37,337 nt of DNA from Bacteroidales bacterium (GTDB lineage: Bacteria > Bacteroidota > Bacteroidia > Bacteroidales > VadinHA17). A model generated the notes under the pieces. It was not told the origin of the DNA. It searched no databases and saw only the letters and a list, made by a program, of their open reading frames with translations. Positions 28,347-37,205 of the stretch are shown here, piece by piece. Both the position numbers and the translations under genes were made by a program. Within the stretch, counting starts at the first letter, position 1. Every line of letters begins with the position of its first letter. The stretch is from the NCBI GenBank assembly GCA_019429325.1, contig JAHYJA010000012.1, positions 1 to 37,337 on the forward strand, read 5' to 3'.

Positions 28347-29960
28347 ATGAGAGAGAGATTTCAATTTGAGATTATTCCTGCGATAGGGACCCTTGCACTG
28401 ACAATTACCGGATGTTCAACTGAAAGTGTGGCTGAAAAGCCTAATATAGTCCTTATCATGGCCGACGATATGGGCTATTCCGATATCGGATGCTTCGGGT
28501 CAGAGATCAGCACCCCAAACCTTGACTTGCTTGCAGAGCAGGGTATCCGGATGACTCAGTTTTATAATGCATCACGCAGCTGCCCGACCAGGGCTTCCCT
28601 TCTAACAGGATTATACCAGCACCAGGCCGGGGTGGGCGATATGGTATCAGATTTGGGCTATCCCTCATACCAGGGTTATCTGAATGATCAGTGCGTAACG
28701 CTTGCTGAAGCCCTTAAGATGTCGGGATATAATACCTGCATGTCGGGCAAATGGCATGTTGGAGCAAGACCTGAGGTTCACCCCATGAAGCGTGGTTTTG
28801 ACCGTTACTTCGGCCTTATTGACGGTGCCGGCAGCTATTTCGAGAGGAGGGCCTACAGGGTTAACCAGCAGCCTCCGCGCTGGATGCTCGACACTGTCGA
28901 TTATGACCCGCCGGCCACAGGCTTCTACCTTACAGATGCCATAACCGACTATGCATTATCATTCCTGAAAGTTGGCCAGGTTAACAGGAACCCCTTTTTT
29001 CTCTACCTTCCTTATACCGCACCTCACTGGCCCTTGCATGCTTTGCCGGAAGATATAGAAAGATACAGGGGTAAATATCAGAAAGGATGGGATTTCTTAA
29101 GGGAGGAAAGATACAGACGTTTAATGGAAACGGGGATAATAGACGGATCAGTCAAACTCTCTCCAGGAGATGAAATGGCTCCGGAATGGAATGATCTGTC
29201 AGATGAGGAAAAAGATATGTGGGACCTCAGGATGGCAGTCTATGCAGCTATGATCGACAGGATGGATCAGAATATCGGAAGGGTTGTCAATTATCTGACG
29301 GAAACAGGTGAACTAAACAATACCCTGATCATCTTCCTGGCCGATAACGGCGGATGTCATGAACCAATTAAGAACCGGGGCAATTATCTGCCTACAACTG
29401 CCGAAACAGGTACACGTGAATCATTTGACGCTTATGAATATCCCTGGGCCAATGCCGGCAACACACCATTCCGGATGTTCAAGCACTGGGTTCATGAAGG
29501 AGGGATAGCCTCTCCATTTATCGCATTTTATCCGGGATTGATAAAGGGAGGCACAATGTCAGATCAAACGGCTCATATTATAGACATAATGCCCACTCTT
29601 ATTGAACTGGCAGGAGGTGTTTACCCTGAAACACATAACGGAAAAACGATAAAGCCAATGGAAGGAATAAGCCTGGTCCCTGTTTTTAAAGGTAAAAGCC
29701 TCGTAAGAGACACCCCTCTTTTCTGGGAGCATGAGGGCAACAGGGCTGTACGTGACGGAGACTGGAAACTGGTGTCGGCTTATGATTACGGCAAAAAGGA
29801 ATTTAAGAAGTGGGAACTCTATAACCTGAAGGAAGACAGATCGGAACTTAATGATCTGAGTGAAAAATTCCCGGAAAAACAGTCTGAAATGATCGGGAAG
29901 TATGAAGGATGGGCTGAAAGGGCTGGTGTGGTTTCAAAAGAAGTAATTGACAGAAGGTAA
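28347..29960 (+). CDS. Arylsulfatase (S1 family, serine-type) lipoprotein
   Basis: 537 aa: TITGCSTES; KPNIVLIMADDMGYSDIGCFGSEISTPNLD; signature SCPTRASLLTG; MSGKWHVG; FLADNGG. Confidence 0.92.
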   Translation: MRERFQFEIIPAIGTLALTITGCSTESVAEKPNIVLIMADDMGYSDIGCFGSEISTPNLDLLAEQGIRMTQFYNASRSCPTRASLLTGLYQHQAGVGDMVSDLGYPSYQGYLNDQCVTLAEALKMSGYNTCMSGKWHVGARPEVHPMKRGFDRYFGLIDGAGSYFERRAYRVNQQPPRWMLDTVDYDPPATGFYLTDAITDYALSFLKVGQVNRNPFFLYLPYTAPHWPLHALPEDIERYRGKYQKGWDFLREERYRRLMETGIIDGSVKLSPGDEMAPEWNDLSDEEKDMWDLRMAVYAAMIDRMDQNIGRVVNYLTETGELNNTLIIFLADNGGCHEPIKNRGNYLPTTAETGTRESFDAYEYPWANAGNTPFRMFKHWVHEGGIASPFIAFYPGLIKGGTMSDQTAHIIDIMPTLIELAGGVYPETHNGKTIKPMEGISLVPVFKGKSLVRDTPLFWEHEGNRAVRDGDWKLVSAYDYGKKEFKKWELYNLKEDRSELNDLSEKFPEKQSEMIGKYEGWAERAGVVSKEVIDRR

Positions 29961-29982
29961 TTAAATTATAAAAACCCCGACC

Positions 29983-31826
29983 ATGAAAAGATCTATTCTG
30001 ACTACACTTTTTCTCTGCGCATATATTGCTTTAAGCGCACAGGGATATCCTTTTCAGAATACGAGTCTCCCGGAGAATGAGAGAATAAGGAATCTGATCT
30101 CGCTGATGACAATTGATGAGAAGATAAGCTGCCTCTCAACCCGCTTCACCGTTCCGAGGCTTGGAATTTACGGCACACGCACTATTGAAGGACTGCATGG
30201 ACTCGCTTACAGCGGTACTGCCAACTGGGCAGTAAAAGGCCCCAAGGCTTCACCAACAACCACTTTCCCGCAGGCCTACGGACTTGCTCAGACCTGGGAT
30301 CCGGAACTGCTCCGGAGAATAGCTGACTGGCAGGCAACTGAGGCCCGTTATCTTGCACAGAGCAAACGATTCGGAACAGGGGGCCTTATTGTCTTTGCGC
30401 CGAATGCGGACCTCGGCCGCGATATCAGGTGGGGCAGGACGGAAGAGTGTTTCGGGGAGGATGCCTTCCTCAATTCAGTTATGGTAACGGCCTGGGTAAA
30501 AGGACTTCAGGGAGATCACCCTCTTTACTGGAAGACAGCTTCGCTGATGAAACACTTTCTTGCAAACAGCAACGAGAACAACAGGACCTATAACAGCTCC
30601 GATTTCGACGACAGGCTATTCAGGGAGTATTATTCATATCCATTCTGGAAAGGGGTGGTGGATGGGGGATCTCAATGCTTTATGGCTGCCTACAACAAAT
30701 ACAACGGAATACCCTGCACAGTCCATCCTGTTCTGCGCAGTGTCACAATGAATGAGTGGGGCCTCAGGGGAATCATTTGTACTGACGGCGGAGCCTATCG
30801 TCAATTGCTGACTACACATGATTATTATCCATCACTGGATATTGCTGCTGCAGAGTGTTTTAAAGCAGGCATAACGGTTTTCCTTGATAATTACAGGGCT
30901 CCGCTTCAGGAGGCTCTCCAGAGCGGCCTGATTTCAATGAAAGAAATTGACGAGGCAATTTACGGGAACCTGAGGGTGCTCCTGAAACTGGGTCTTATGG
31001 ATGATTCACCGAATAATCCTTATTCGAACATTGGTATTTCCGACACAATAGCTCCCTGGACAAAACCGGAGGCCTTTGAACTGGTGCGAGAAGCGACGGG
31101 CGTGAGGATGTTGACCGCCAGGCAATAACACTCGAGCAGGAGGACCTTGTCAGACTTGTAATGAAAGCCAATCCAAACACTATAATGGTAGTTGTTTCAA
31201 GTTTTCCGTATGCCATTAACTGGACCGGAGAGAATGTCCCGGCAATACTTCATGTGAGCCAGTCAAGCCAGGAACTGGGCAATGCAGTCGCCGATGTGAT
31301 ATTTGGCAGGGTGAGTCCGTCGGGCCGCCTCGTGCAGACATGGATAACTTCAATAGATCAGCTTCCGCCAATACTCGATTATAACATTAGGAACGGAAGG
31401 ACCTACATGTATGATAAAAATGAACCACTTTTCCCCTTTGGTCACGGGCTTACATATACCAGTTTTTCTTATTCTGACTTGAAATTGTCGCGCAAATCAG
31501 TTCAGGCAAATGATATCGTTGAAATTACATTTAATGTCAGTAATACCGGTAATTACGACAGCGATGAGGTTGCCCAGCTCTATGTCAGTTTTCCGGATTC
31601 AAAGGAGGAAAGGCCCATAAAGGAATTAAAAGGATTTTCACGGGTAATGGTCAGGAAAGGAGAGTCCGAAAGAGTGACCATTTATCTGAAGGCAAATGAT
31701 CTGATGTACTGGGATGACATTAAACATAGATGGACGCTTGAACCCGGAAGGGTCAGTTTCTTTGTCGGATCCTCTTCTGTTGATAAAAGGCTTGAGGGAG
31801 AGATTACCGTACGAGGCCGGAGATAA
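29983..31826 (+). pseudogene. GH3 beta-glucosidase-like gene, internally deleted and frameshifted
   Basis: ORF 29983..31128 carries the N-terminal GH3 barrel (GGLIVFAPNADLGRDIRWGRTEECFGED, GIICTDGGAY). It breaks at LVREATG. The other frame resumes at EDVDRQAITLEQEDLVRLVMKANPNTIMVVVSSFPYAINW and continues to the C-terminal FnIII-like domain (31161..31826). Confidence 0.82.
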
Positions 31827-31833
31827 GAAGCAT

Positions 31834-32078
31834 AGGGCGAGGGGCAGGGAGCGAAGAGCAAGACAGGGCGAGGGTGCGATGGACCGATGGAGCGAAAGGA
31901 CGGGTCATTCAGTGGTCATTCGATAGTCATTCAATAGTTTAACAATGAATGACAGCGAAGCAAATGACGTCACGCTTGCGGGACAAATGACAGCCGACCC
32001 GTCCGCCGGAGCACTGGCGAAGGTGGAAGGCCAAATGACACTATCTTCCGTCTTCCGTCTTCGGTCTTCGGTCTTTTT
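31834..32078. repeat. Composite repeat island: G-rich AGGGCGAGGGGC motif, 3x 11-bp TCATTC(A/G)(G/A)T(G/A)G, CGCCGGAG..GGCGAAGG motif, 5x 7-bp TCTTCCG/TCTTCGG
   Basis: Direct reading: 31834-31844, 31905-31937, about 32000-32030 and 32044-32078. Confidence 0.8.
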
Positions 32079-32082
32079 TAAC

Positions 32083-32113
32083 TTGTTTATCAGCAGAATA
32101 TTCACTATCTTTA
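32083..32113 (+). promoter_or_regulatory. Candidate Bacteroidota promoter for the AbiEii-like operon
   Basis: TTG at 32083-32085, 20-nt spacer, TATCTTTA (7/8 match to TAnnTTTG) at 32106-32113; 22 nt upstream of the first ORF. Confidence 0.4.
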
Positions 32114-32135
32114 AGAGGATTTCAGGTCATAGTTA

Positions 32136-32405
32136 ATGAACAGCCCCGAATTAAAAGCATTTATACGCAAACACAGTTCTCTTTTCTGGTATATCCCGGA
32201 AGATAAGAAGGAGGACCTGAGTCCCGATATAGTTGTAGAGTTTATTTTTAATTACGGGACACTGGATGATGTTAAGACTTTAATCAAAATATTGGGAGTT
32301 GAGAATACAGCAAAAATTTTTTTTGCGGCCAGGGGGAGGAAAAAATTAAACTATTATCCTGAGATTTATAATTACTTCTCTCTCTATTTTAAAAGATATG
32401 CATAA
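32136..32405 (+). CDS. Small protein, putative antitoxin partner of the AbiEii-like protein (DUF6922-like)
   Basis: 89 aa: SSLFWYIPEDKKEDLSPDIVVEFIFNYGTLDDVKTLIKILGVENTAKIFFAARGRKKLNYYPEIYNYFSLYFKRYA; overlaps the next gene by 8 nt. Confidence 0.6.
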   Translation: MNSPELKAFIRKHSSLFWYIPEDKKEDLSPDIVVEFIFNYGTLDDVKTLIKILGVENTAKIFFAARGRKKLNYYPEIYNYFSLYFKRYA

Positions 32406-33015
32406 AGAGATCTTCACTGAAAATCAGCTTAAACTTTTTCCGCTGGTTAAAGCTTTTAAGCGGGAATTCTATCTTGTTGGAGGCACTGCAATAGCTTTAT
32501 ATCTGGGACACAGAAGGTCGATAGATTTCGATTTATTTAAAAGCTCTTCCCTTCATCAAAAAAGAATTATTTCAAAAATATCAGCGTCTCATTTTAAATA
32601 TAAGGTAACCAGAAGAGTTACGGAACAACTTAATGTGACTATAAATGATGTCTCATTTACTTTCTTTGAGTACCCATATGTAATTGATGCTAAAAACAAT
32701 TTTGAGGACGTAATGCGTTTGCCTTCCCTAATTGACCTTGCCGCTATGAAGGCATACGCCCTTGGACGAAGATCGAAATGGAAAGATTATGTCGACTTTT
32801 ATTTTCTTTTAAAAAATAATTTCACCATTAACCAGATTTCTGACCGTGCTGTTGAAATTTACGACCAGATGTTCTCACAAAAGCTATTCAGAGCGCAGTT
32901 AAGTTTCTTTAAGGATATAAATTATGATGAACCTGTTGAATGCCTTGAAGAAGCTCCTTCCAGAACTGAAATCCAAAGATTTCTTATCGACAGGGCTATC
33001 GATATCGGGATCTGA
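32398..33015 (+). CDS. Nucleotidyltransferase, AbiEii/AbiGii toxin family
   Basis: 205 aa: FYLVGGTAIALYLGHRRSIDFDLF (GG..A..L..GHR.S.D.D nucleotidyltransferase signature), DLAAMKAYALGRRSKWKDYVDFYFLLK. Confidence 0.85.
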   Translation: MHKEIFTENQLKLFPLVKAFKREFYLVGGTAIALYLGHRRSIDFDLFKSSSLHQKRIISKISASHFKYKVTRRVTEQLNVTINDVSFTFFEYPYVIDAKNNFEDVMRLPSLIDLAAMKAYALGRRSKWKDYVDFYFLLKNNFTINQISDRAVEIYDQMFSQKLFRAQLSFFKDINYDEPVECLEEAPSRTEIQRFLIDRAIDIGI

Positions 33016-33060
33016 CAAGTTACTTAACCGATGCTATCTGAGATTAATCTGGAAGTAAAC

Positions 33061-34406
33061 TTATTCACGCTTTATAAGACATACCCAGTCCTTTCCGTCG
33101 GATGCCGGAGGATTTCCTGTCGGTCTGAAGCCTCCGCCATTAACATTCGTCAGGCTTCCCTTTACCAGATCACCTGCTGTACGGGGATTGTACCACTCCA
33201 CGGTATATTTACCCTGCGGCAGTCTGATTACAGTCCCTCTGCCTTCAGGAAGATAAATGGAATATACCTCTCCTTCTTTTGCCAGACAATAGCTGTTATT
33301 ATCTCCAATGATCTCGTTGGCATTTCTCATTTCAGTGAAAGGCAGGTGTTTGTGAAAGAAATCAAGTGCAAACCTGGTCTGGTCCCATAATATGTCGCGA
33401 CTGCGCCAGTCCTCGCAACTCAGGTCCGAGTGAGGGTAATTATACCCGAAATACCATTCCACCCCTGCTCCCCCGGCCATAAGATTGCCCCAAAGCACCT
33501 TGTGCCTAATGGTGTCGTGACCAGGATCAAACTCATCTGGCATTGCCCCTTTCCAGTGCTGGCCAATCTCATCGGAACAAACAACCCATTTGTGATTTGC
33601 TTTGGCTGATTCGTTCAGCCAGTATAAGGCATCGCCGTGCACCTCGTTGATATTCCCGCATTGCACGGACGGGCCTTCGACGTTTCTGAATCCCAGGTAT
33701 TCCGTCATGTCTTTCAGCCTCTGTTGGGGAGCTGCATGTGTATGAATAACGATGAAATTATTATAAGGGTCTGTTTCCCTGAGATAATCAGCCATAAGTT
33801 TCGTGTCCCTGTAAGTCTGCCCATAAGGCGACCATTCAGTAGGGTGATGCTCTTCTCCGAGATTCCAGGTTATTCCCAGATGATGTGCAAACCTGGCAAC
33901 AAGCTCCCTCAGATACAGTTTCCGTTGTACATCGAGGTAGCCGCAATCGAGAAGACATTCATTTTCTGTCTCCTGCAGGACAAAATGTTTCATGATGCCC
34001 AGCCTGTCGGCGTGTTCAAATACTATTTTCCACTGGTCGAGTTTACTGCAATCGAAGCGATATCTTTCATTGCGGTCGGTGTAGGGCCATACATCCTCGC
34101 CATCTCCCAGAATGTTCATCGTAAGGAAATAGAAGCTGTTCATTCCTTATTTCCATCGGCGGCAAAATAGCCAGGTACAACATATTTTTCCGTACCGTTT
34201 GAGAATTCAGCATCGAGCCTGTAATTGGTGAATGGATTCACCGTATCATATTCGCTGGCAAAGGGGCCCGCAAAAGTGAGGGTTAAAGTATGCCATGCCT
34301 TCATCTCGCCATCGATGGCGAGTTCTGAGGTCCTTGTACATCTGAGTGCAAGCGGTACTGTAAGCAGTAATAAAATAGAGCTTAGAAATAAATTTGATTT
34401 TCTCAT
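33061..34406 (-). pseudogene. DUF5060/DUF4038-type hydrolase, internally deleted and split
   Basis: ORF 34140..34406 has the lipoprotein signal and start of DUF5060 (FSNGTEKYVVPGYFAADGN). ORF 33061..34143 has the C-terminal catalytic part (MNSFYFLTMNILGDGEDVWPYTDRNERYRFDCSKLDQWKIVFEHADRLGI...WVCLIKRE). The domain connecting them is absent. Stop and start overlap as ATGA. Confidence 0.75.
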
Positions 34407-34441
34407 TTGATATGATTTAAGTCTGGTGGGTCACGGGAAGG

Positions 34442-34579
34442 CTATTTTCCGGGGCTGTGTTCACATTCCTGCATAAACCAACAGAGCCAGCCTTGCAGGT
34501 TAAAGCCCCACGATCCCCAGCACAGCATGGTTACTATGCAGAGCAATACCGCCAGCGAATAACTTTGTGGTATGAACAT
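34442..34579 (-). pseudogene. Truncated N-terminus of a GRP/RhaT-like sugar transporter
   Basis: 46-codon reading MFIPQSYSLAVLLCIVTMLCWGSWG|FNLQGWLCWFMQECEHSPGK*. The first 25 residues resemble the start of DMT-type sugar permeases (ITMLCWGSWxN); the rest does not. Confidence 0.4.
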
Positions 34580-34664
34580 TTTCCGTTAAGATTTTAATAT
34601 GACAGCTAAAGTTATGAAAAAACAATAAATAAGGATGATATTATAAATTATTCGTAAAATATAT

Positions 34665-34672
34665 TAATTTTG
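34665..34672 (+). promoter_or_regulatory. Candidate -7 element (TAATTTTG) of the proBA promoter
   Basis: Exact match to Bacteroidota TAnnTTTG, about 140 nt upstream of proB; no clear -33 TTG seen. Confidence 0.45.
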
Positions 34673-34714
34673 CGCCGGATTTCGTTGGAAATAGTTATTA
34701 TTCTTATAAATTGA

Positions 34715-34800
34715 AACCTTCATCTGCTAATTTACATAACAAGATGATTAAAATCATGAAGGTTCCATTCGAGCAACTTAATATTCAATTCTATATCTAA
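34715..34800 (+). other. proB leader: inverted repeat AACCTTCAT/ATGAAGGTT overlapping an 18-codon ORF (34744-34800, MIKIMKVPFEQLNIQFYI)
   Basis: Direct reading; arms 34715-34723 and 34756-34764; ORF stop 11 nt before proB ATG. Confidence 0.4.
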
Positions 34801-34811
34801 GCTATTTTCGA

Positions 34812-35930
34812 ATGAAAAACAATAGTATAAAATTCAAGAGAATTGCGATCAAGGTGGGAAGCAACGTGATAAGTTGTAAAGACGGATCACTCAATGTAGG
34901 AAGGATGTTGCGCCTTGTCGAAGATATCGCCGTTCTCTGCAAGCAGGGTAATGAGGTAATATTAATCTCATCGGGAGCAGTCGCGGCAGGCAGGGGCGAG
35001 ATTATCCCATCAAAGAAGACCAACGAGATAGCGGCAAAACAGATTTGGGCCGCGGTAGGCCAGGTGAAGCTGATGTCTAACTACCAGTTCCTCTTTGGCA
35101 AATACGGTATACAGGCAGGTCAGATGCTTGCAACAAAAGAGAGCTTCAGGGACCGCAGGCATTACCTGAACATGAAAAACTGCATTACCGCAATGCTTGA
35201 GAACAAGGTCTTGCCTGTAGTCAATGAGAATGATACTGCATCGGTAAATGAGCTTATGTTCACCGATAATGATGAGCTGTCCGGCCTCATCTCCTCTATG
35301 ATGGATTGCAGAACACTGATAGTTCTTACCAACGTGGATGGAATTTTCAATGCTGTCCCGGGCTGTCCGGGCGCTGAACTGATAAGGGAGGTAGGACCGG
35401 AAACAGGTGACCTGAGCCAGTTCATCCTTTCTTCAAAATCCGGACTGGGACGAGGCGGCATGCTGACAAAGTACTCAAATGCCCGCAGAATTGCTGCTGA
35501 AGGGATAGATGTGTATATCGCAAATGGCAACCGCGATTCGATTATTTCAGACATAGTTAGGGGGAAAGATGTACCTTACAGCCATTTTATGGCCAGCACC
35601 GGCAGGTCAAATGGTGTGAAGAAGTGGCTCACTCATTCCGATACATTTGCACGGGGAGCAGTCTGGATCAACGAAGGTGCCCGGGCCGCTCTGACAGGAG
35701 ACAAGGCAACCAGTCTTCTGATGATCGGCATAACAAGGGTAGAGGGATATTTCAGGAAGGGTGATATAGTAAGGATACTCGATCAGGAAGGTAATCCCGT
35801 CGGGCTTGGGAAATCGCAGTACGATTCAAAGAAGGCTGAGCAAAGCATAGGTGAAAAACGAGGAAAGCCATTAATCCTTTATGATTATATGGTTATTAAT
35901 GAGAATATTAAGGAGACAGCGCTGGTATAG
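34812..35930 (+). CDS. proB: Glutamate 5-kinase
   Basis: 372 aa: RIAIKVGSNVIS, EVILISSGAVAAGRGEI, VNENDTASVNELMFTDNDELSGLISSMMDC, GLGRGGMLTKYSNARRIAAEGIDVYIANG; C-terminal PUA domain. Confidence 0.95.
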   Translation: MKNNSIKFKRIAIKVGSNVISCKDGSLNVGRMLRLVEDIAVLCKQGNEVILISSGAVAAGRGEIIPSKKTNEIAAKQIWAAVGQVKLMSNYQFLFGKYGIQAGQMLATKESFRDRRHYLNMKNCITAMLENKVLPVVNENDTASVNELMFTDNDELSGLISSMMDCRTLIVLTNVDGIFNAVPGCPGAELIREVGPETGDLSQFILSSKSGLGRGGMLTKYSNARRIAAEGIDVYIANGNRDSIISDIVRGKDVPYSHFMASTGRSNGVKKWLTHSDTFARGAVWINEGARAALTGDKATSLLMIGITRVEGYFRKGDIVRILDQEGNPVGLGKSQYDSKKAEQSIGEKRGKPLILYDYMVINENIKETALV

Positions 35931-35957
35931 TAAGCTTGACCCTAAACTGAAACTCAG

Positions 35958-37205
35958 ATGGATCTGTTACCCGTTTTCAGGAAAACTATTAAAGCAAGCA
36001 GGTCACTTGCCGGCACAGATGACAGAACGATCAATGAAACCCTTCTGTTGCTTGCCGGGTCAGCCATCGGCAATGCAGGATACATTATTGCAGAGAACAG
36101 GAAGGATCTGGATCTGATGGATGAGTCAGATCCGCGCTATGACCGGTTATTGCTGAATGCCGGGCGTATTAACGGAATAGCTGATGATATCAGGAACATT
36201 GCCCGGATGGCTTGTCCGACGGGCCGTATCCTTTCCAGGACCATCAGGCCAAACGGCCTTGTAATATCCAGAATATCAGTACCTTTTGGAGTAATAGCTG
36301 TGATCTATGAAGCCAGACCGAATGTAACCTTCGATGTGTTCTCCCTTTGCCTTAAGTCAGGAAATGCCTGCATCCTTAAAGGCGGCAGCGATGCATTGAA
36401 TTCCAACACTGCAATCGTAAACACTATTAAGGAAGTACTCGAAAGATCTGACCTGGATCCTGATATCATTACTCTCCTTCCTGCAGGTCGTGAGGAAGCA
36501 GTACAGCTTTTAAATGCAAGGGGTTTTGTTGACCTGATCATTCCAAGAGGCAGCAGGAACCTGATCGATTTTGTCAGGGAAAATGCCACGATCCCGGTAA
36601 TAGAGACCGGCGCCGGCATCTGCCATACATATTTTGACAGACACGGGGATAGGGAGAAGGGAAGGATTATAGTTAATAATGCCAAAACCCGGCGGGTGAG
36701 CGTCTGTAACGCCCTCGACTGCCTCATAATACATGAAGAGCGCTTACAGGATCTTTATTATCTCACTGAACTTTGTGCTGATTCAGACGTTATTATTTAT
36801 GGTGATAAGAAGGCATACGGTTCCCTCAAGGGAAACTACCCGGAACATCTGCTGAAAAATGCTACCTTTGAATCATTTGGCACTGAGTTCCTTTCATATA
36901 AAATGGCTGTAAAGACAGTCGGATCGCTTGAAGAAGCAGTTAAACATATTGATGAATTTGGCTCAAGGCATAGCGAGGCAATAATTTCTGAAGATGAGGA
37001 ACAGAAAAATAAATTCTTCAGAATGGTTGATGCATCGGCCGTTTACTCCAATGCATCGACCGCATTTACCGACGGGGCTGAATTCGGACTTGGTGCGGAA
37101 ATCGGGATCTCGACCCAGAAGCTTCACGCGCGCGGACCTATGGCACTTGAGGAGCTGACGACCTACAAATGGATAATCGAGGGCAACGGACAGATCCGGG
37201 ATTAA
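35958..37205 (+). CDS. proA: Glutamate-5-semialdehyde dehydrogenase (gamma-glutamyl phosphate reductase)
   Basis: 415 aa: [114 protein letters not shown]. Confidence 0.96.
   Translation: MDLLPVFRKTIKASRSLAGTDDRTINETLLLLAGSAIGNAGYIIAENRKDLDLMDESDPRYDRLLLNAGRINGIADDIRNIARMACPTGRILSRTIRPNGLVISRISVPFGVIAVIYEARPNVTFDVFSLCLKSGNACILKGGSDALNSNTAIVNTIKEVLERSDLDPDIITLLPAGREEAVQLLNARGFVDLIIPRGSRNLIDFVRENATIPVIETGAGICHTYFDRHGDREKGRIIVNNAKTRRVSVCNALDCLIIHEERLQDLYYLTELCADSDVIIYGDKKAYGSLKGNYPEHLLKNATFESFGTEFLSYKMAVKTVGSLEEAVKHIDEFGSRHSEAIISEDEEQKNKFFRMVDASAVYSNASTAFTDGAEFGLGAEIGISTQKLHARGPMALEELTTYKWIIEGNGQIRD

Noticed and set aside
31905-32105. 66-aa minus-strand ORF with KKTEDRRRKTED
   Set aside because: Encoded by the intergenic repeat island (TCTTCCG/TCTTCGG units), not a plausible gene.
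8264-34145. Shared AGGA(A)TG word near three deletion junctions (8264-8277, 31104-31110, 34141-34148)
   Set aside because: Short, found after the fact and absent from the other junctions; without exact breakpoints from homologue alignment it cannot be told from chance.
33637-34170. 177-aa plus-strand ORF
   Set aside because: Antisense to the DUF4038-type remnant; no family motifs.
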